Source: Sitta carolinensis (taxonomy: Eukaryota > Chordata > Aves > Passeriformes > Sittidae). Taken from it: a DNA stretch of 64,000 nucleotides. How positions within the stretch are numbered: position 1 is the first letter of the stretch; each line of letters opens with the position of its first letter. The stretch covers positions 35,689,743-35,753,742 of the forward strand of contig CM063283.1 of the NCBI GenBank assembly GCA_032173965.1, given 5' to 3'. Below, piece by piece: positions 50,101 through 61,378 of this stretch. The position numbers were made by a program, and so were the translations under genes. Under the pieces are notes generated by a model that made no database searches, was not told the origin of the DNA, and saw only the letters and a program-made list of their open reading frames with translations.

Positions 50101-53100
50101 AGTAGATTTAGTATAAAACCAGCTGATGTTGCAGAAAGATATGATAAATTAAAATTTGGAGCACTCCACTGTGTGCACAAACAGTCTTGAAGAATTTCAA
50201 GCTTGGACCCCTATCTGTGTCATGCTTCAGTCAATAGGGGTCCTGCTTCTTCTCTTCAATTTTTTCCATTTTTAAGTCATCACAGTATATCATTTACCCT
50301 GACCACACCAGCATAATATAACAGTTATTGATGTTTAGCCTGTGGTTTTATATTAAAAATGCTCTACTTTTAGAAGTATCTAGCTAGAGTATAAAACTTT
50401 GGACAGGCTTGGGGTTTGAAAATTTCTGCACAAGCATTGTATTAAAAGGCGTAATTAAAAATAACAGGCTCTATATGAAAAAAAAGTATATGCAACTAAC
50501 TTATATAACCAAACTCTAGTCACCCTCTGTGTACTGTGACTTCCCTAGTAAAGCACACTCTCAACAAGATTTTGCTTGTATATTTATTAAACCCTTTTAC
50601 CAGCTCTATGCATACTTGTTCTACATATCTGTGGTATTCCTAGATTTTCTGGTCTGGGTTTTTTTTTATCTTTTTGGTGTTCATTTGTTTATTTTTAATA
50701 CCTTGATGCACATCCAGCCCTCTTTACCTGAAAGAGGTGTGTTGTTACAGATGTGACAGTAGGTGAATGGTGGTGATGCTCCCATGACCATGGAAACTGG
50801 TATCTTAGTCTTTAGTTGATAGTTGGAGGTATTTTCAATTCCTCTGTACCTTACCAGTTACATTCATAAGAGTCTGCAGAAGCTGCGAAGAAGTTGTGAT
50901 GTTCTAAAGGCCTTTTACCATCACTTTCTTATGCCAGAGGGATGTTGGCAGGAGGGATGGGGTTTAAGCAGAGCTGCGCCAGCACTCAGGCATTGCAAAG
51001 ATGAAAACACAGCTAGCCTTTACCAAGTCAATAAAATATCTACAGAGCTTGGAGAAGAGAGAAGTAAGAAATACTATGACCTAAATTTTCCATATCTAAA
51101 TAAATACGAGTAGTGCTTGTGGGACTTATAAATTTTTTTTAGAAGGAGGTTGTAGAGAGTGAGGGACGACTTGTGAGTGTCATGTCTATGTTGTTGGAAA
51201 GCTGCCATCTCTCTTTCAGTTAGGTTGGTTTTTTTTATCCTTTCTTTTGTCTCCTTGCATGCTGGCCTGAGCAGAGGAATGGACGTGACTCCAGGATCAC
51301 TGATGCATAATTGCTTCAAGCAACAAGCCAACTGCTGTTACTCAGATTTGGTACAGATTTGGCAGCAGGTCACCGAAGAAGCAGTCACCTATACAGGATC
51401 TGTTTTTTCCAGACCAGCACAAAAGAGGATGTCACCTGGCAGAGGAACCAGAGGTTATAAAAAAGAATAATGAACCATTTCTAGCAGCTTAGGCTGAAGA
51501 AGAAATCTCTGCTTCAGAAGCTCAGCAGTGTGGAAGGGAAATTGAATACAAACACACCCTGAGGGAAGAACGAGACAAAGAGTACAGTTTTCAGGCATTA
51601 GGGGTAGATTGAGCCCACCTGACCTAGGTACTAAACAGCTTTCTGATGTCTGTTGAAGCCCCTAACTGGGATGCTTGGAATCCCTGTCCAGTCACTGGGC
51701 AAGGCTTTGGCTTGTAGAGATTTCCAGAGATGGATAACATCTGTGTGAAGTACTTCACATTGGATGGGTGAGATCCTACCTTTGGCAGATTTATAATCAT
51801 CAGTAAGACCTTTTAATTTGTCTTTTAAGTAAAAGGAGCAGTGTCTCAATTTCTTCCAAAGCTTCTGTATACTATGCATATATATCTACTAAAGGGCTAA
51901 CATGCAAGGTTCCTAGTTCTGGCATGTGAGAAGAATCTGACAAGTTTACCGTGGGATGTGCAACTGCATTTTGAGTTCTTGATCTCAGGAGATATGCAAG
52001 ACAGAGAATGTACTCTGGGAATATGCCACAGGGATTTAAGAGCTTCTAGACACAGCTTAGGCTCCAGAGGCTTGCAAGTGTTACATATGTGAAGACTGGG
52101 CTCCCAGTAGACCATCTGAGCTTTCAACAGAGGGTGTGTGATTAAATTTTGTCCCTCAGGATAATGAGAGTCTGCATTTTCTTCATACATATTCAGCATA
52201 TATAATCTTTTTAGGCTTGATTGTTTTTCTTCTTTTATACAGAGAAGAGGATTATAGGGTCATTATTAACTTGACTTTGAGAGCCTGAGAGTCTCTGGAA
52301 TCTGTTTTAAAATACTTATTTTTCTAAGATCTTCAGAATTTTGTTCTGTAACGTTGTGGTTGTGTGAATATTTTCTTCAGCAGCTAAGCTAGTTTAAACT
52401 GTCTCCTCAGTCAAATAAAACATTTGTAACGACACTGCTGGAAATTACATAACAATTTTGATTGCATATTTCTAAGGATTATGCTACTTTAAGATGGATA
52501 GGTTAGTACTAAGTTATATTGTGGAAGTACCTATTAATCAAATCAGCAACAGATGATCTCAAAGGAAAAGTACTTTCCCAAGCTTGCCAAAGAAAGCCTA
52601 GAGGACAAAAGCAGCAGATCTGTTTGAACATTTATGTTTTAATTTTCACATTAAGTACTTTGTCTCATTCTAAACCGAATGATCTTTCAGAAGAAAAGGC
52701 AAAAGTCACGAAGACTAGGAAGGTGTATTTCCGAGGTGTATTAGGAGTATAATTCAGCTACACCATAACAAAATGCCTCCATTTTCTTAATTCACAGAGT
52801 TAAATCAGAACAAACTGCATTGCAGAAACTCTCTGTTGGTTAAAAAAGAAAATGTAAAAGGTTTCTGTTTCTAGCACTTGTGGACAGCTTTTAAAAATAT
52901 GAGCCAAGTGTAAACTCATATAATGTTGTTTCCCAAGTTAGCTGGCAGCCTGAAATTACAAGGCTTGGCCAATTTCTTTAATAAAGGGCTTGACTGAGAA
53001 ACCCTGAAAACTGCTGAAATACCAACACAGTGACTCTTGCTACAAAAATACATAGTTAATATATGTCTCCTAAAATCTAGCTATGTATATATCTGTGCTT

Positions 53101-54339
53101 CAGGAGCTTCCAGAAAATCTCAGTTTGAATGCCTACAACTGCCAAGATCTTCATCTTACCATTCCTCACCCTGTACCACATTCTAGAATGTCATGCTAGG
53201 TAAAAACTGAAAAAGTCTTCTTCTACATCCTGACAATGATTGTGGAAAAATGTACCTGAATTACCTCTGGTAGCAGGCTGCAGCTGTAAAATTTGAGTTT
53301 TAATTTGTTGTGGAAACTCCAATTTCCTGTTTCTCTGTGAAGCTAAACCATGTAATGTTTTAGTTTGGGGTGAAAGGGGGAAGAAAATAAAGAAAAGGAC
53401 CCAGCCTATCCAGATAATTTCTAAATTATATTCTGCAAGTGGGTTTAAACAAATTCATGAATTTCAGGGCTATTCAAGCTTTCAGCAGCTTGACTGTCCC
53501 TCAGCTGGGCAGGTGAGGTGTTTCAAATATGGTGTGCAAACCAAGAGGTGACAGACCTGGCAGCCTCTCTCTAGCCCTGCTGGACACTACAGAAAAGGAG
53601 TGTCTCTATGGAGGTAGCCTACAGGGAATTTTTGATCACTTCCACTAATTAGTCCATCATGTTAGGCAGTAAAGAATTTCAAAAATAGATGTAACACCTC
53701 AAAGTAATTTTCTGTTTCTAATGATCCGGGTTTATCACCTGTATAACAGAACTAGGAAGCAGCATAACTTTCTTATTATTTCACGTCTTGATCACTTACT
53801 TTAATTTCCTTATGTTGAAGCTTATTAAACTTATTCCTCTTCCATAAATTTCCTGAATATTTATTGTAAATAACTTTTGAATGGTTTAATACTTAGCACC
53901 TTATTTCTATCCTGATGCACATCTCTAATGATTTTTTTTCGTAAGTTTTTTTAACATAATCCTTTTCTTTTTCTATTAAAACTCACATCTGGCTGAGAAT
54001 TATGTCATCTTATAACATTTTTTTTTTTAATAATTTCAGAGCTGACAGCTCCATTTTGAAGTTAATAAGAAAGTTGATACCTACTTCTGGACAAAAAAGG
54101 ACTCTGCATGGGAAGGTGTTTTGCACCTCTCTACTCCCAAGGAAGTTAAAAGTTAAACAAGTTTATGTAAAAATCAAATTATATTTAAACAACATTGTCA
54201 GGCAAAGAGAATTACTGCTACCTGATACCTCCAGAACTCTTGCCTATCACTTGTATACACTGGGTTGCAGCTTAGACCGTCCAGTTTCACAACTTTATGG
54301 TCTAATTAAAAAATGAAGTTTAACACTTGGAAAAGAGTA
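47137..54339. other. Unannotated non-coding sequence
   Basis: No gene, RNA or named transposon recognised over 7.2 kb. Two adjacent inverted repeats at 50065-50108 are the only structural oddity. The 135-codon minus-strand frame at 48242-48649 overlaps a plus-strand frame of 90 codons and has no recognisable domain. Confidence 0.6.
50065..50108. repeat. Adjacent perfect palindrome and hairpin
   Basis: cagattagtactaatctg at 50065-50082 is a perfect 18-bp palindrome. Six bases further, aatctact (50088-50095) pairs with agtagatt (50101-50108) across a 5-base loop. Both are AT-rich and share 'attaatct/aatct' words. Confidence 0.85.
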
Positions 54340-55000
54340 AAAATGTCATAAATCTATAAGGCTTATTGTCTTTCTTTCTAAATCTTTGTGTGTGCTTTAC
54401 CAGAGCATATATCCTTTGCTTCCATCTTACAAGGAGAGTCAGCTGGCTCTGTCTCTCTGACCTTTCCTCTTCATTATTTCTCAGAGAACCAATCTTCTTG
54501 TCATCTGCAAATCCAATCAGCAATGATTTTTATTTGTTTTCTTTTTTTTCCCCTACGAGGTTCCTGAAAGGTCCAAAATGCAATCCGTGCAGGAATCCAT
54601 CAGTAACACTGCTGTAAGGAAGTGGGTGCCTGTTTACAATTACATTTTGAAACCTATCAGTAAGCCAGCTCTTAATTAATTTAATGTTATGTCTGCTATA
54701 TTGATTTTACATCATTTGAGTTCTCTGATCAAAATATTATGTAGTACTCAGTCAAATGCCTTACAGAAATCTAAGTATATTACATTATCACTATTACTTT
54801 AATGAGTCAGATTTGTAACCTCATCAAAAAAGTGAAGAAATTTTCTCTGACAAAGGCTATTTTCCATAAATCCAGGGCAACTGGCATTAATTGCATTTTG
54901 CTCCTTTAATGTAGTATTAATTAAGTTCTCTCTTTTCCTGTTTCGTTTTACCATGAACTGCAGTCCTGCTGACAGCCTTATTGTGAAGTCAGGTTTCATT
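54340..55000 (-). mobile_element. Decayed LINE reverse-transcriptase fragment (CR1-like, ancient)
   Basis: Read on the minus strand, scattered reverse-transcriptase words appear in the right order. PGFMEN...FFDEVTNL (about 54880-54810) is the region before the first catalytic block. VIYLDFCKAFD (about 54783-54751) is the A motif with its aspartate. A garbled stretch corresponds to the B motif region. FADDKKIG (about 54511-54488) is the C motif with both catalytic aspartates still present. Stops and frameshifts lie between the blocks. LDF.KAFD together with FADD.KIG is the CR1/L3-type signature. This is a much older copy than the other CR1 elements here; its subfamily is undetermined and both edges are approximate. 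Confidence 0.72.
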
Positions 55001-55985
55001 AATCCTTTAAGATATTGTCACAGCATAATTTTTCATTTCAGCAATTTGGAACTTTACCAATATTCCAAGAATTATAGAAAATTAGCTTTAGTGTACAGTA
55101 GATGTGAGGAAAAGGACACATTTTTAATTCCTTCCTTTCTTGGAAAAGCTATGAGGGCCTCTGACATTTCTCTAAATCCGCTGTGTCCGGCATGAAGTCA
55201 CAGGATATAAGAGACACAAGGAGCCCTTTTTTTTTCTTTTTTTAATACAAGAAGTCACTTCTCTGGCAGCCTGCCCATTTCTCCAAGGCTGTAGAGCGAA
55301 AAGCGAGTTGAAATCATGTACCTCTCTTTGCAGCACTCTGCAGTTACCAACACCCAAGGATCACAGCTGTTACTGGGATTGCCTGGGAGGAACAGGGAAA
55401 TTTCTCAGACCAGGAGTATGAGGTTTGCATTGGAAGTCACAAAAATATCTCAATTTAAACAGTTTTTCTTCTGTTTTTCATGTTGCTTTGCAGATTTTTT
55501 TTTTTTTAATTCAAACTGAGCAAGTTGATTAATCGACTTAAATAAAATGAAATGGCTGAAAAGGATGTCCCTGTACCAGTGGGTGTGACATGGACTATGA
55601 CTTCTTTTGGAAAAAAAATATCTTCACAGAGACAGAAAGGAAAGCAAACAGTGTTGAAGAACTTGGATTTTGTAAATCTTTCAGTTTAAAAATTCCTTTT
55701 TGCCAGCTGAAATGTTATTTCTGGCACTCCTTCCTGCAAGTAAGGGAGTGAGTGGGAGCCTTGGAACATTGCACAGGATGCTTGTTGAATGGCAGCCTTA
55801 GTTACTGACCTGTGAGTGAAGCGCTGCTGTGCAGCCAAAGGCTCCACCACCCCTGAGGTGGACAAAGTACTTAAGGGGACTTGGGCTATTCTAGACTAAG
55901 AATTCCTGGGCAAGGAAACAGGAAGCAGCCTGTGCTGAAGTTCTGGGATGTCAGTGACACCCACCCTGACACACTCACTGCTAAA
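55001..55985. other. Unannotated non-coding sequence
   Basis: Contains a 13-base T run at 55495-55507. The part nearest 55001 may be further decayed LINE sequence, but I cannot follow it. Confidence 0.55.
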
Positions 55986-55990
55986 GGATG
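55986..55990. repeat. Target-site duplication, left copy (GGATG)
   Basis: Five bases, identical to 56693-56697, directly abut the TG that opens the LTR. Confidence 0.85.
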
Positions 55991-56692
55991 TGTCTCAGTT
56001 TGAACGACAGGTGCCTGCTAAGGCAGGCAGGAGCCTCCCTTGGAATGGAGAATGTAAACCCCCTCCTTCCAAATTATTATAATTTTGAAACTAAGGGGTC
56101 TCAGCCAAATACATGGGAATAGGAATAACAGTTCCTTATTAGGAGAATTAAAATAAAAATACAAGAATCAAACCCCACTGACAGAGTCAAAATGCAACCT
56201 GACACCCTGTGGGTCAGGGTGTTGGTAGCAGTCTGATCAAATGGTGTCTGCAGTGCCTCTGCAGTGGCAGATGGGGTTCTGTTGGAGCAATGATCCTGTA
56301 GAAAGGTGCAGATTTCCTTTGAAGGTCTAGTGATGATGTAGATGGGCCTGGACTTCCTCTGAGAATCCAGTGGAAAAGGCTGACTTTGGTGTTCTAAAAC
56401 TCAAAATTTTATCCAGATAGGAATGCTTGGCTCCTCCCCCTGTATGGAACATCTCCCATTGGGATGATGTAAGTTTATCAGTCATGAAATGAGGCTTAAT
56501 GGCCCATTAGCAAAAGATATCTCCCTGGAGGGAGGTCATGGGCTGTGGAAGAGATAAAGAAAGCTGCCCCACCTGGTTTTTAACAGGTGCCTCATTAACA
56601 GAGGACCACCACACCCCCACCCCTGCCCCAGTTCCAACAGATGGTGATAGAATACGTGCTTTTGGTCACATCTTGAACTGCGACCCAAGACA
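55991..56692 (-). mobile_element. Solo LTR of an endogenous retrovirus (passerine family, ERVL-like)
   Basis: A 702-bp unit opens with TGTCTCAG and closes with AAGACA, giving the required TG...CA ends. It is flanked by the identical 5-bp direct repeat GGATG. A 5-bp duplication is usual for ERVL-type integrases. The internal sequence ('ccttccaaattattataat', 'aataacagttccttatt', 'gtcagggtgttggtagcagt', 'ggaatgcttggctcctccc') matches a LTR I recall as frequent in songbird genomes. The minus orientation is inferred: there a TATA-like ggataaaa (complement of about 56407-56414) precedes a damaged poly-A signal AATAAG (complement of 56135-56140), with a U5-like end after it. No internal retroviral genes or second LTR are present, so this is the product of LTR-LTR recombination. 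Confidence 0.88.
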
Positions 56693-56697
56693 GGATG
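56693..56697. repeat. Target-site duplication, right copy (GGATG)
   Basis: Matches the left copy exactly and defines the right border of the solo LTR. Confidence 0.85.
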
Positions 56698-59600
56698 GAA
56701 GAAGTGCACAGCCAAAGTGACATTATTATGGGAGATGCTGTGCCAATTGAGTTTAATGAAATGTTTCCACTTCCCTTGATTTAATGTCATGCTTTGAGGT
56801 CCCCCAGCCCCATCCCCACCCAGTGTTTTCTGAGAGCTTGGTAATACCTCAGTGCATCCTCTTAGAGTACAGACTATTGCTGAAAAAAACACAAGAAATT
56901 TGATTTACATCCTGCTTTTTAGGCAAAGGCAAGCAAATTCAGGCCATGCTCTAGAACACAGAAATATAAATCATCTCTGAGCTTGAAGCTAGGGTGTATA
57001 GTCAGACTAGTGCAGAGCCTCAATCAATAAATTTTTCAGAGAGGAAGTTCTGTCTTACTCTTAGGTCTTTACCACTGACAATTGCAAAACAAATACTCTC
57101 TAGAGTGTTTTAATTGGATAAATTTGAACAAGTTAACTTTTAAATGAAGCAAGATACCTTTAAAAATGCTAGATTATCCAGTTTTCTTAGATTAAAGGGT
57201 AAAAATGAAGAAATCTTTTGATTAATCATAATTTTATACAGAAAGCTTTAATGATTAAAAAATTGCCATTTATTAATAAAAACACAATACAAGCAGCAAA
57301 TTTAAAATGCTCCAGTACAGTCTTCTGTGCAAGCCTTCATAAAGCCTATTTTTCAAGATTAAAAGTGGGTTTTTTGCCAGAGCCACAGAATTTTTTCATG
57401 TTTTCTGAGCAGTTAAGTTGAAATATACTGTCACTGACATGCAATTATTATGATCTTAGCAACAGCAGACTTTTTGGGTGGAGAGCAGAAACTAACCAGA
57501 CAAAAATGTATGTGTCTGAAAGGAATGAGTAGGGTGTGATACCAAAATGTACGCATTACTCATTTTTCATGTCTTACTTTGAAATTCACAAATACTGTGA
57601 GGTTTTGACACATGCAGAGTCTAAAAAAGATAGAGAAAATTGTGGTGGCTTCACATAATCTGCATCAAAATGCAGGGCTGAAATGTGAAAGACATTTCAC
57701 ACTGGCACTAAGGCTTTCCCATGGATTTCTTGGTATGTGGTCTTTACCAATTGGCAAAAAAGTTAAGGTGAAAGCAAGCTGCATAATCTTCTTGCTGTGT
57801 AGTCCCTGAATAGAGATAACCAGTCATCAGAGCAAAGTTTGTGTAGAGGAATAATGTTTAAACGGCAGTCCTAGAAATTCGGCTTTTTTTAATTGCTACA
57901 CATTTAGAGAAAACTGACCAGCATGTTCTCTTCTCATGAATAAAAGAAAAATCTTTCCAAATTGCTGGCTATGATTTTATACTGCTTGTGCAAACATACT
58001 GAAGGAAAATCTAAGAAATGCCTCCACTGCTGGTAATGTAACTATTCCTTACTGTTTGTTACAGTTTGGAGGGGTAAGAGTAATATACTAAAATTTCAAC
58101 TGGTTATTTCAACAGAAGTATTTTTAGCTGCTATTATTTCATAATCACTGAATGGATATCTGAAAATGCAAAGACAAGGTAAAGATCTGAGGTTCACTTT
58201 TCTTGTTGTCTAAGGCATAATTTGCTCTCATTAGAGGCTTCTTCCATAATGGCATATGTTGTCATCCCTCTAGCAACACATCTAGAGAGTCCTTTTTTTA
58301 GTGATATTTCCTTAGGGAAAGCTATTTCCACACTGTACTGCCCCTATCTACAATGCTGTGCTCCTGGGTCATGCCTTAGGTAATGGAAGGGACAGACCTA
58401 AGGCACTGATCCATGTGCATCCATTAGTAATTTCTCCCATGGAAATACCACAAAATGAAGTTGAAATTCAAGACAGTGTTCTGCTTCTTGGTGTATGTAT
58501 TCCAGCTCCTAGTCTCCAAAGACCTGTCTACTACGCAGTTTACTTCATTAGTAGGCAAATGAGGAGATACAGAATATGAAGGGGGGGGAACTTTAAAAAA
58601 ATATTATTGGTAAGCAAATGCATCACTTCAAAGACTCTCACTGTTTCTGATTTTTATTTACTAGCCGTCTTTCTCCCCAAAAGATACTTTACAGTTTATT
58701 ACCCAAATTCTGATTACAGACATGTCAGAAGTAGATCTGTGCCTAAGTGAACTTTTCCCCTCATCTAAACAGTGTTCCATGTTCGAAAAACCTGTAGTTA
58801 GCATTGTATTTGGGAGGACAGTCATCAAATCACTAATACAAGCCAATAGCTGAAAGCTCATTTAAGCTAATAATTAGGAATTCAAGTAACAGGAGCTTTA
58901 ATAACATTTCTCTCTTTGTATAAGATCTTGTTTAGCCTTATTCAGAGAGAAAAAAACAATCTGCCTGAAGGCATGCAGAGTTCTGAGATAAATAATTAAA
59001 CACATTCTGATCTTGAAATATGTCCTAGTAGCATGTTGACTTCCTTTTTAAAATTTGGTGGGAAAGTCCACAATTCAAATGAGGTAATTGTCTGCATTTA
59101 CCTTGCATGGCATAGATTCACTCCTCAAGGTGTAATACCAGGGTGAGGCTGCATCCTGTCATAGTTACTTCAGATGATAGGAGCCTTATTGTCTTTGTGG
59201 TTCATGCCTTCTAGCACAGGGGAAAATTCTGCATAAAATACTAGAACAATGGTTGAATCTCTTGGGAAAGCCATGTAAATGCAATGAAAGCCATCATACA
59301 TCTACATTTTTTTTTTTTGTTTAATTAAAAAACCCCAGAACATATAAACACAAATTTGCAGCTTCCCCTTTCCTCTTGCCTTCTTTTACCTCCTCCTGCC
59401 CAAGCTGAAGACATATGGCAATTCTTACTGAGACCAGTCCACACTAAAATGTCATATAGATTAAGAAAGACAGGATTTATGGAGGACTCAAATTTGTAGA
59501 AGATTTAGGACTCCTTAAAGGGCATTTGGAAATCTTTTATGGATTATATACAAAAACCAGATGCTACATTTTAGAAAAAATTTCATTGTTACTTCCTACT

Positions 59601-60454
59601 TGACTATGGTGTGGGAGAATGAGTGTCTTCTATACTATTGTGAACTAAGACAATATTTTTTTCACACAAAAGGGTTTCTTTGCTTCCTTTTCCCTGTTAG
59701 GCTGTGTGTTGTTAATTACAGAATATAGCACCTCTTGTGACAAATAATTTTTTTTTGTACAAAGAGGACAATTATTCAAAAGCCACCAAGAACAATGAAG
59801 AAGAACAATGACTTGGCTCAGAAAAAACAACTTCTTTTATAAGCTGAAACCACAGAAATATTGATAGAAACCATGCTACCTCTCCTCTGGGAATTATGCA
59901 TAATTTGGCTGACATGAAACAGGACTTACGTTTGTGTCTTCTCTTTATTGGACTAATTAGGGACCTTGCTGGGTCTTCACTTACTTCAGCTGAAAAATGA
60001 CCTGTTTGTTGAAATAATCTTTTTGAGGATCTCCTCTCTTCTGGCACAGTAACTCTCCATGGGGTCTGGCGTGTGCTCTCTCCAGGGATCCCTCTATCCA
60101 TAACAATTCTCTTCTGATCTGCTTTGTGAGATTTTCTCTGAGATTACACACAGGGCCTGTAGGGCCATGGGTGGGAGATCCCTTTGGGTTCCCACAATAA
60201 GCACAGACCCATCATGGGAAAAAAAAAATAATTATAATGACCATTTCTCCTTCAAAGGCCTTGTTTTCCCTTCACTTTCCTTGAGGCAATCTGAGTTCCT
60301 GAGAGAGCTGGCAAAAATCCTCAGATCCTTTAGAGGCCAAATACTGTGTCTTGGGATGGTAGGATTAAAGCAAAGTTAATTTGCTGCTCAGAAGCAGTTC
60401 ACTGAAAGGAAGTGGTTCTCAAAGTTATTTCCTCTCTTTATATTTGCATGTGGG
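56698..60454. other. Unannotated non-coding sequence
   Basis: AT-rich, no exon or named repeat recognised. It contains a G8 run near 58581-58588 and a T run near 59310. The 109-codon minus-strand frame at 59772-60101 has no recognisable domain. Confidence 0.6.
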
Positions 60455-61378
60455 CCTTTACTGATGACCTGGACAAGAGGATCAGCTGCACCCTCAGCAA
60501 GTTTGCAAACACCAAGCTGGGTGGGAGTGTTGATCTGTGTAGGGCCGGAAGGCTCTGAATAGAGATCAGGACTGGCTGGATCAATGGACTGAGGCCAGCT
60601 GTGTGAGGTTCCACCAGGCAAAGCGCTAGTCCTGCACTTGAGTCACAACAACCCCATGCAGTGCTACAGGGTGGGGGAAGAGTCACTGGAAAGTTGCCTG
60701 GCAGAAAAGGACTTGGGAGTGCTGGTCAACAGGAGCTGAACATGAACCATCAGTGTGCCCAGGTGGCCAAGAGGGCCAGTGGCATCCTGGCATGTTTCAG
60801 CCAGAGTCCGGCCAGCAGGACAAGGGCAATACTGTCCCCCAGTATTTGGCACTGGTGAGGCCACACCTCAAATCCTGCATCCAGTACTGGGTCCTTCACA
60901 ACCAGGACACTGAGTTGCTTGAGAGTGCCCAGAGAAGAGAAGTGGAGCTGGTGAAGGGTCTGGAGCACAAGACCAATGAGAAGCAGCTGAGGGAGCTGGT
61001 GATGTTTACCCTGGGGAAAAGGAGGCTCAGGCAGGGAGAACTTACTGCTCTTCACCAGCCTGACAGGATATTGTAGTGAGGTGGAACTTGGTCTCTTCTC
61101 CCAGGTAACACGCAACAGGACAAGAGAAAATGACCTCAGGATGGACCAGAGGAGGTTTAGATTGGCTATTAGGAAAATTTCTTTGCTGAGAAGGTGCTCA
61201 GGCACTGGAACAGATCGCTTAAGGTAGTGATGGAGACACCATCCCTGGAAATATTAAAAGAAATTGTGGATGTGGCCCTTAGGGACATGGTTTAGTTGTG
61301 AATATGGTGGTGCTGGGCTAACAGACCCAATGATCTTGAAGATGTTCTCCAGCCTCAACAATTAATTCTATGATTCTT
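60455..61378 (+). mobile_element. CR1 LINE, 5'-truncated (longest copy in window)
   Basis: About 0.92 kb covers the last part of the CR1 reverse-transcriptase ORF and the 3' UTR. The reading begins just inside the catalytic region (TDDLDKRISCTLSKFA, where the usual FADD box is damaged). It passes through CAQVAKRASGILACF and RPHLKSCIQYW, then VKGLEHK, LGKRRLRQGELTAL. It reaches the 3' UTR blocks 'ggtctcttctcccaggtaac', 'accatccctgga', 'gggacatggtttagttgtg' and 'aatgatcttgaagatgttct', and ends at 'attctatgattctttg'. A 107-codon open stretch (60753-61076) survives within it, but frameshifts on both sides mean no functional protein. Confidence 0.93.

Noticed and set aside
60753..61076. 107-codon frame as a host gene
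   Set aside because: Its words (RPHLKSCIQYW, VKGLEHK, LGKRRLRQGEL) are the C-terminal part of the CR1 reverse-transcriptase protein.
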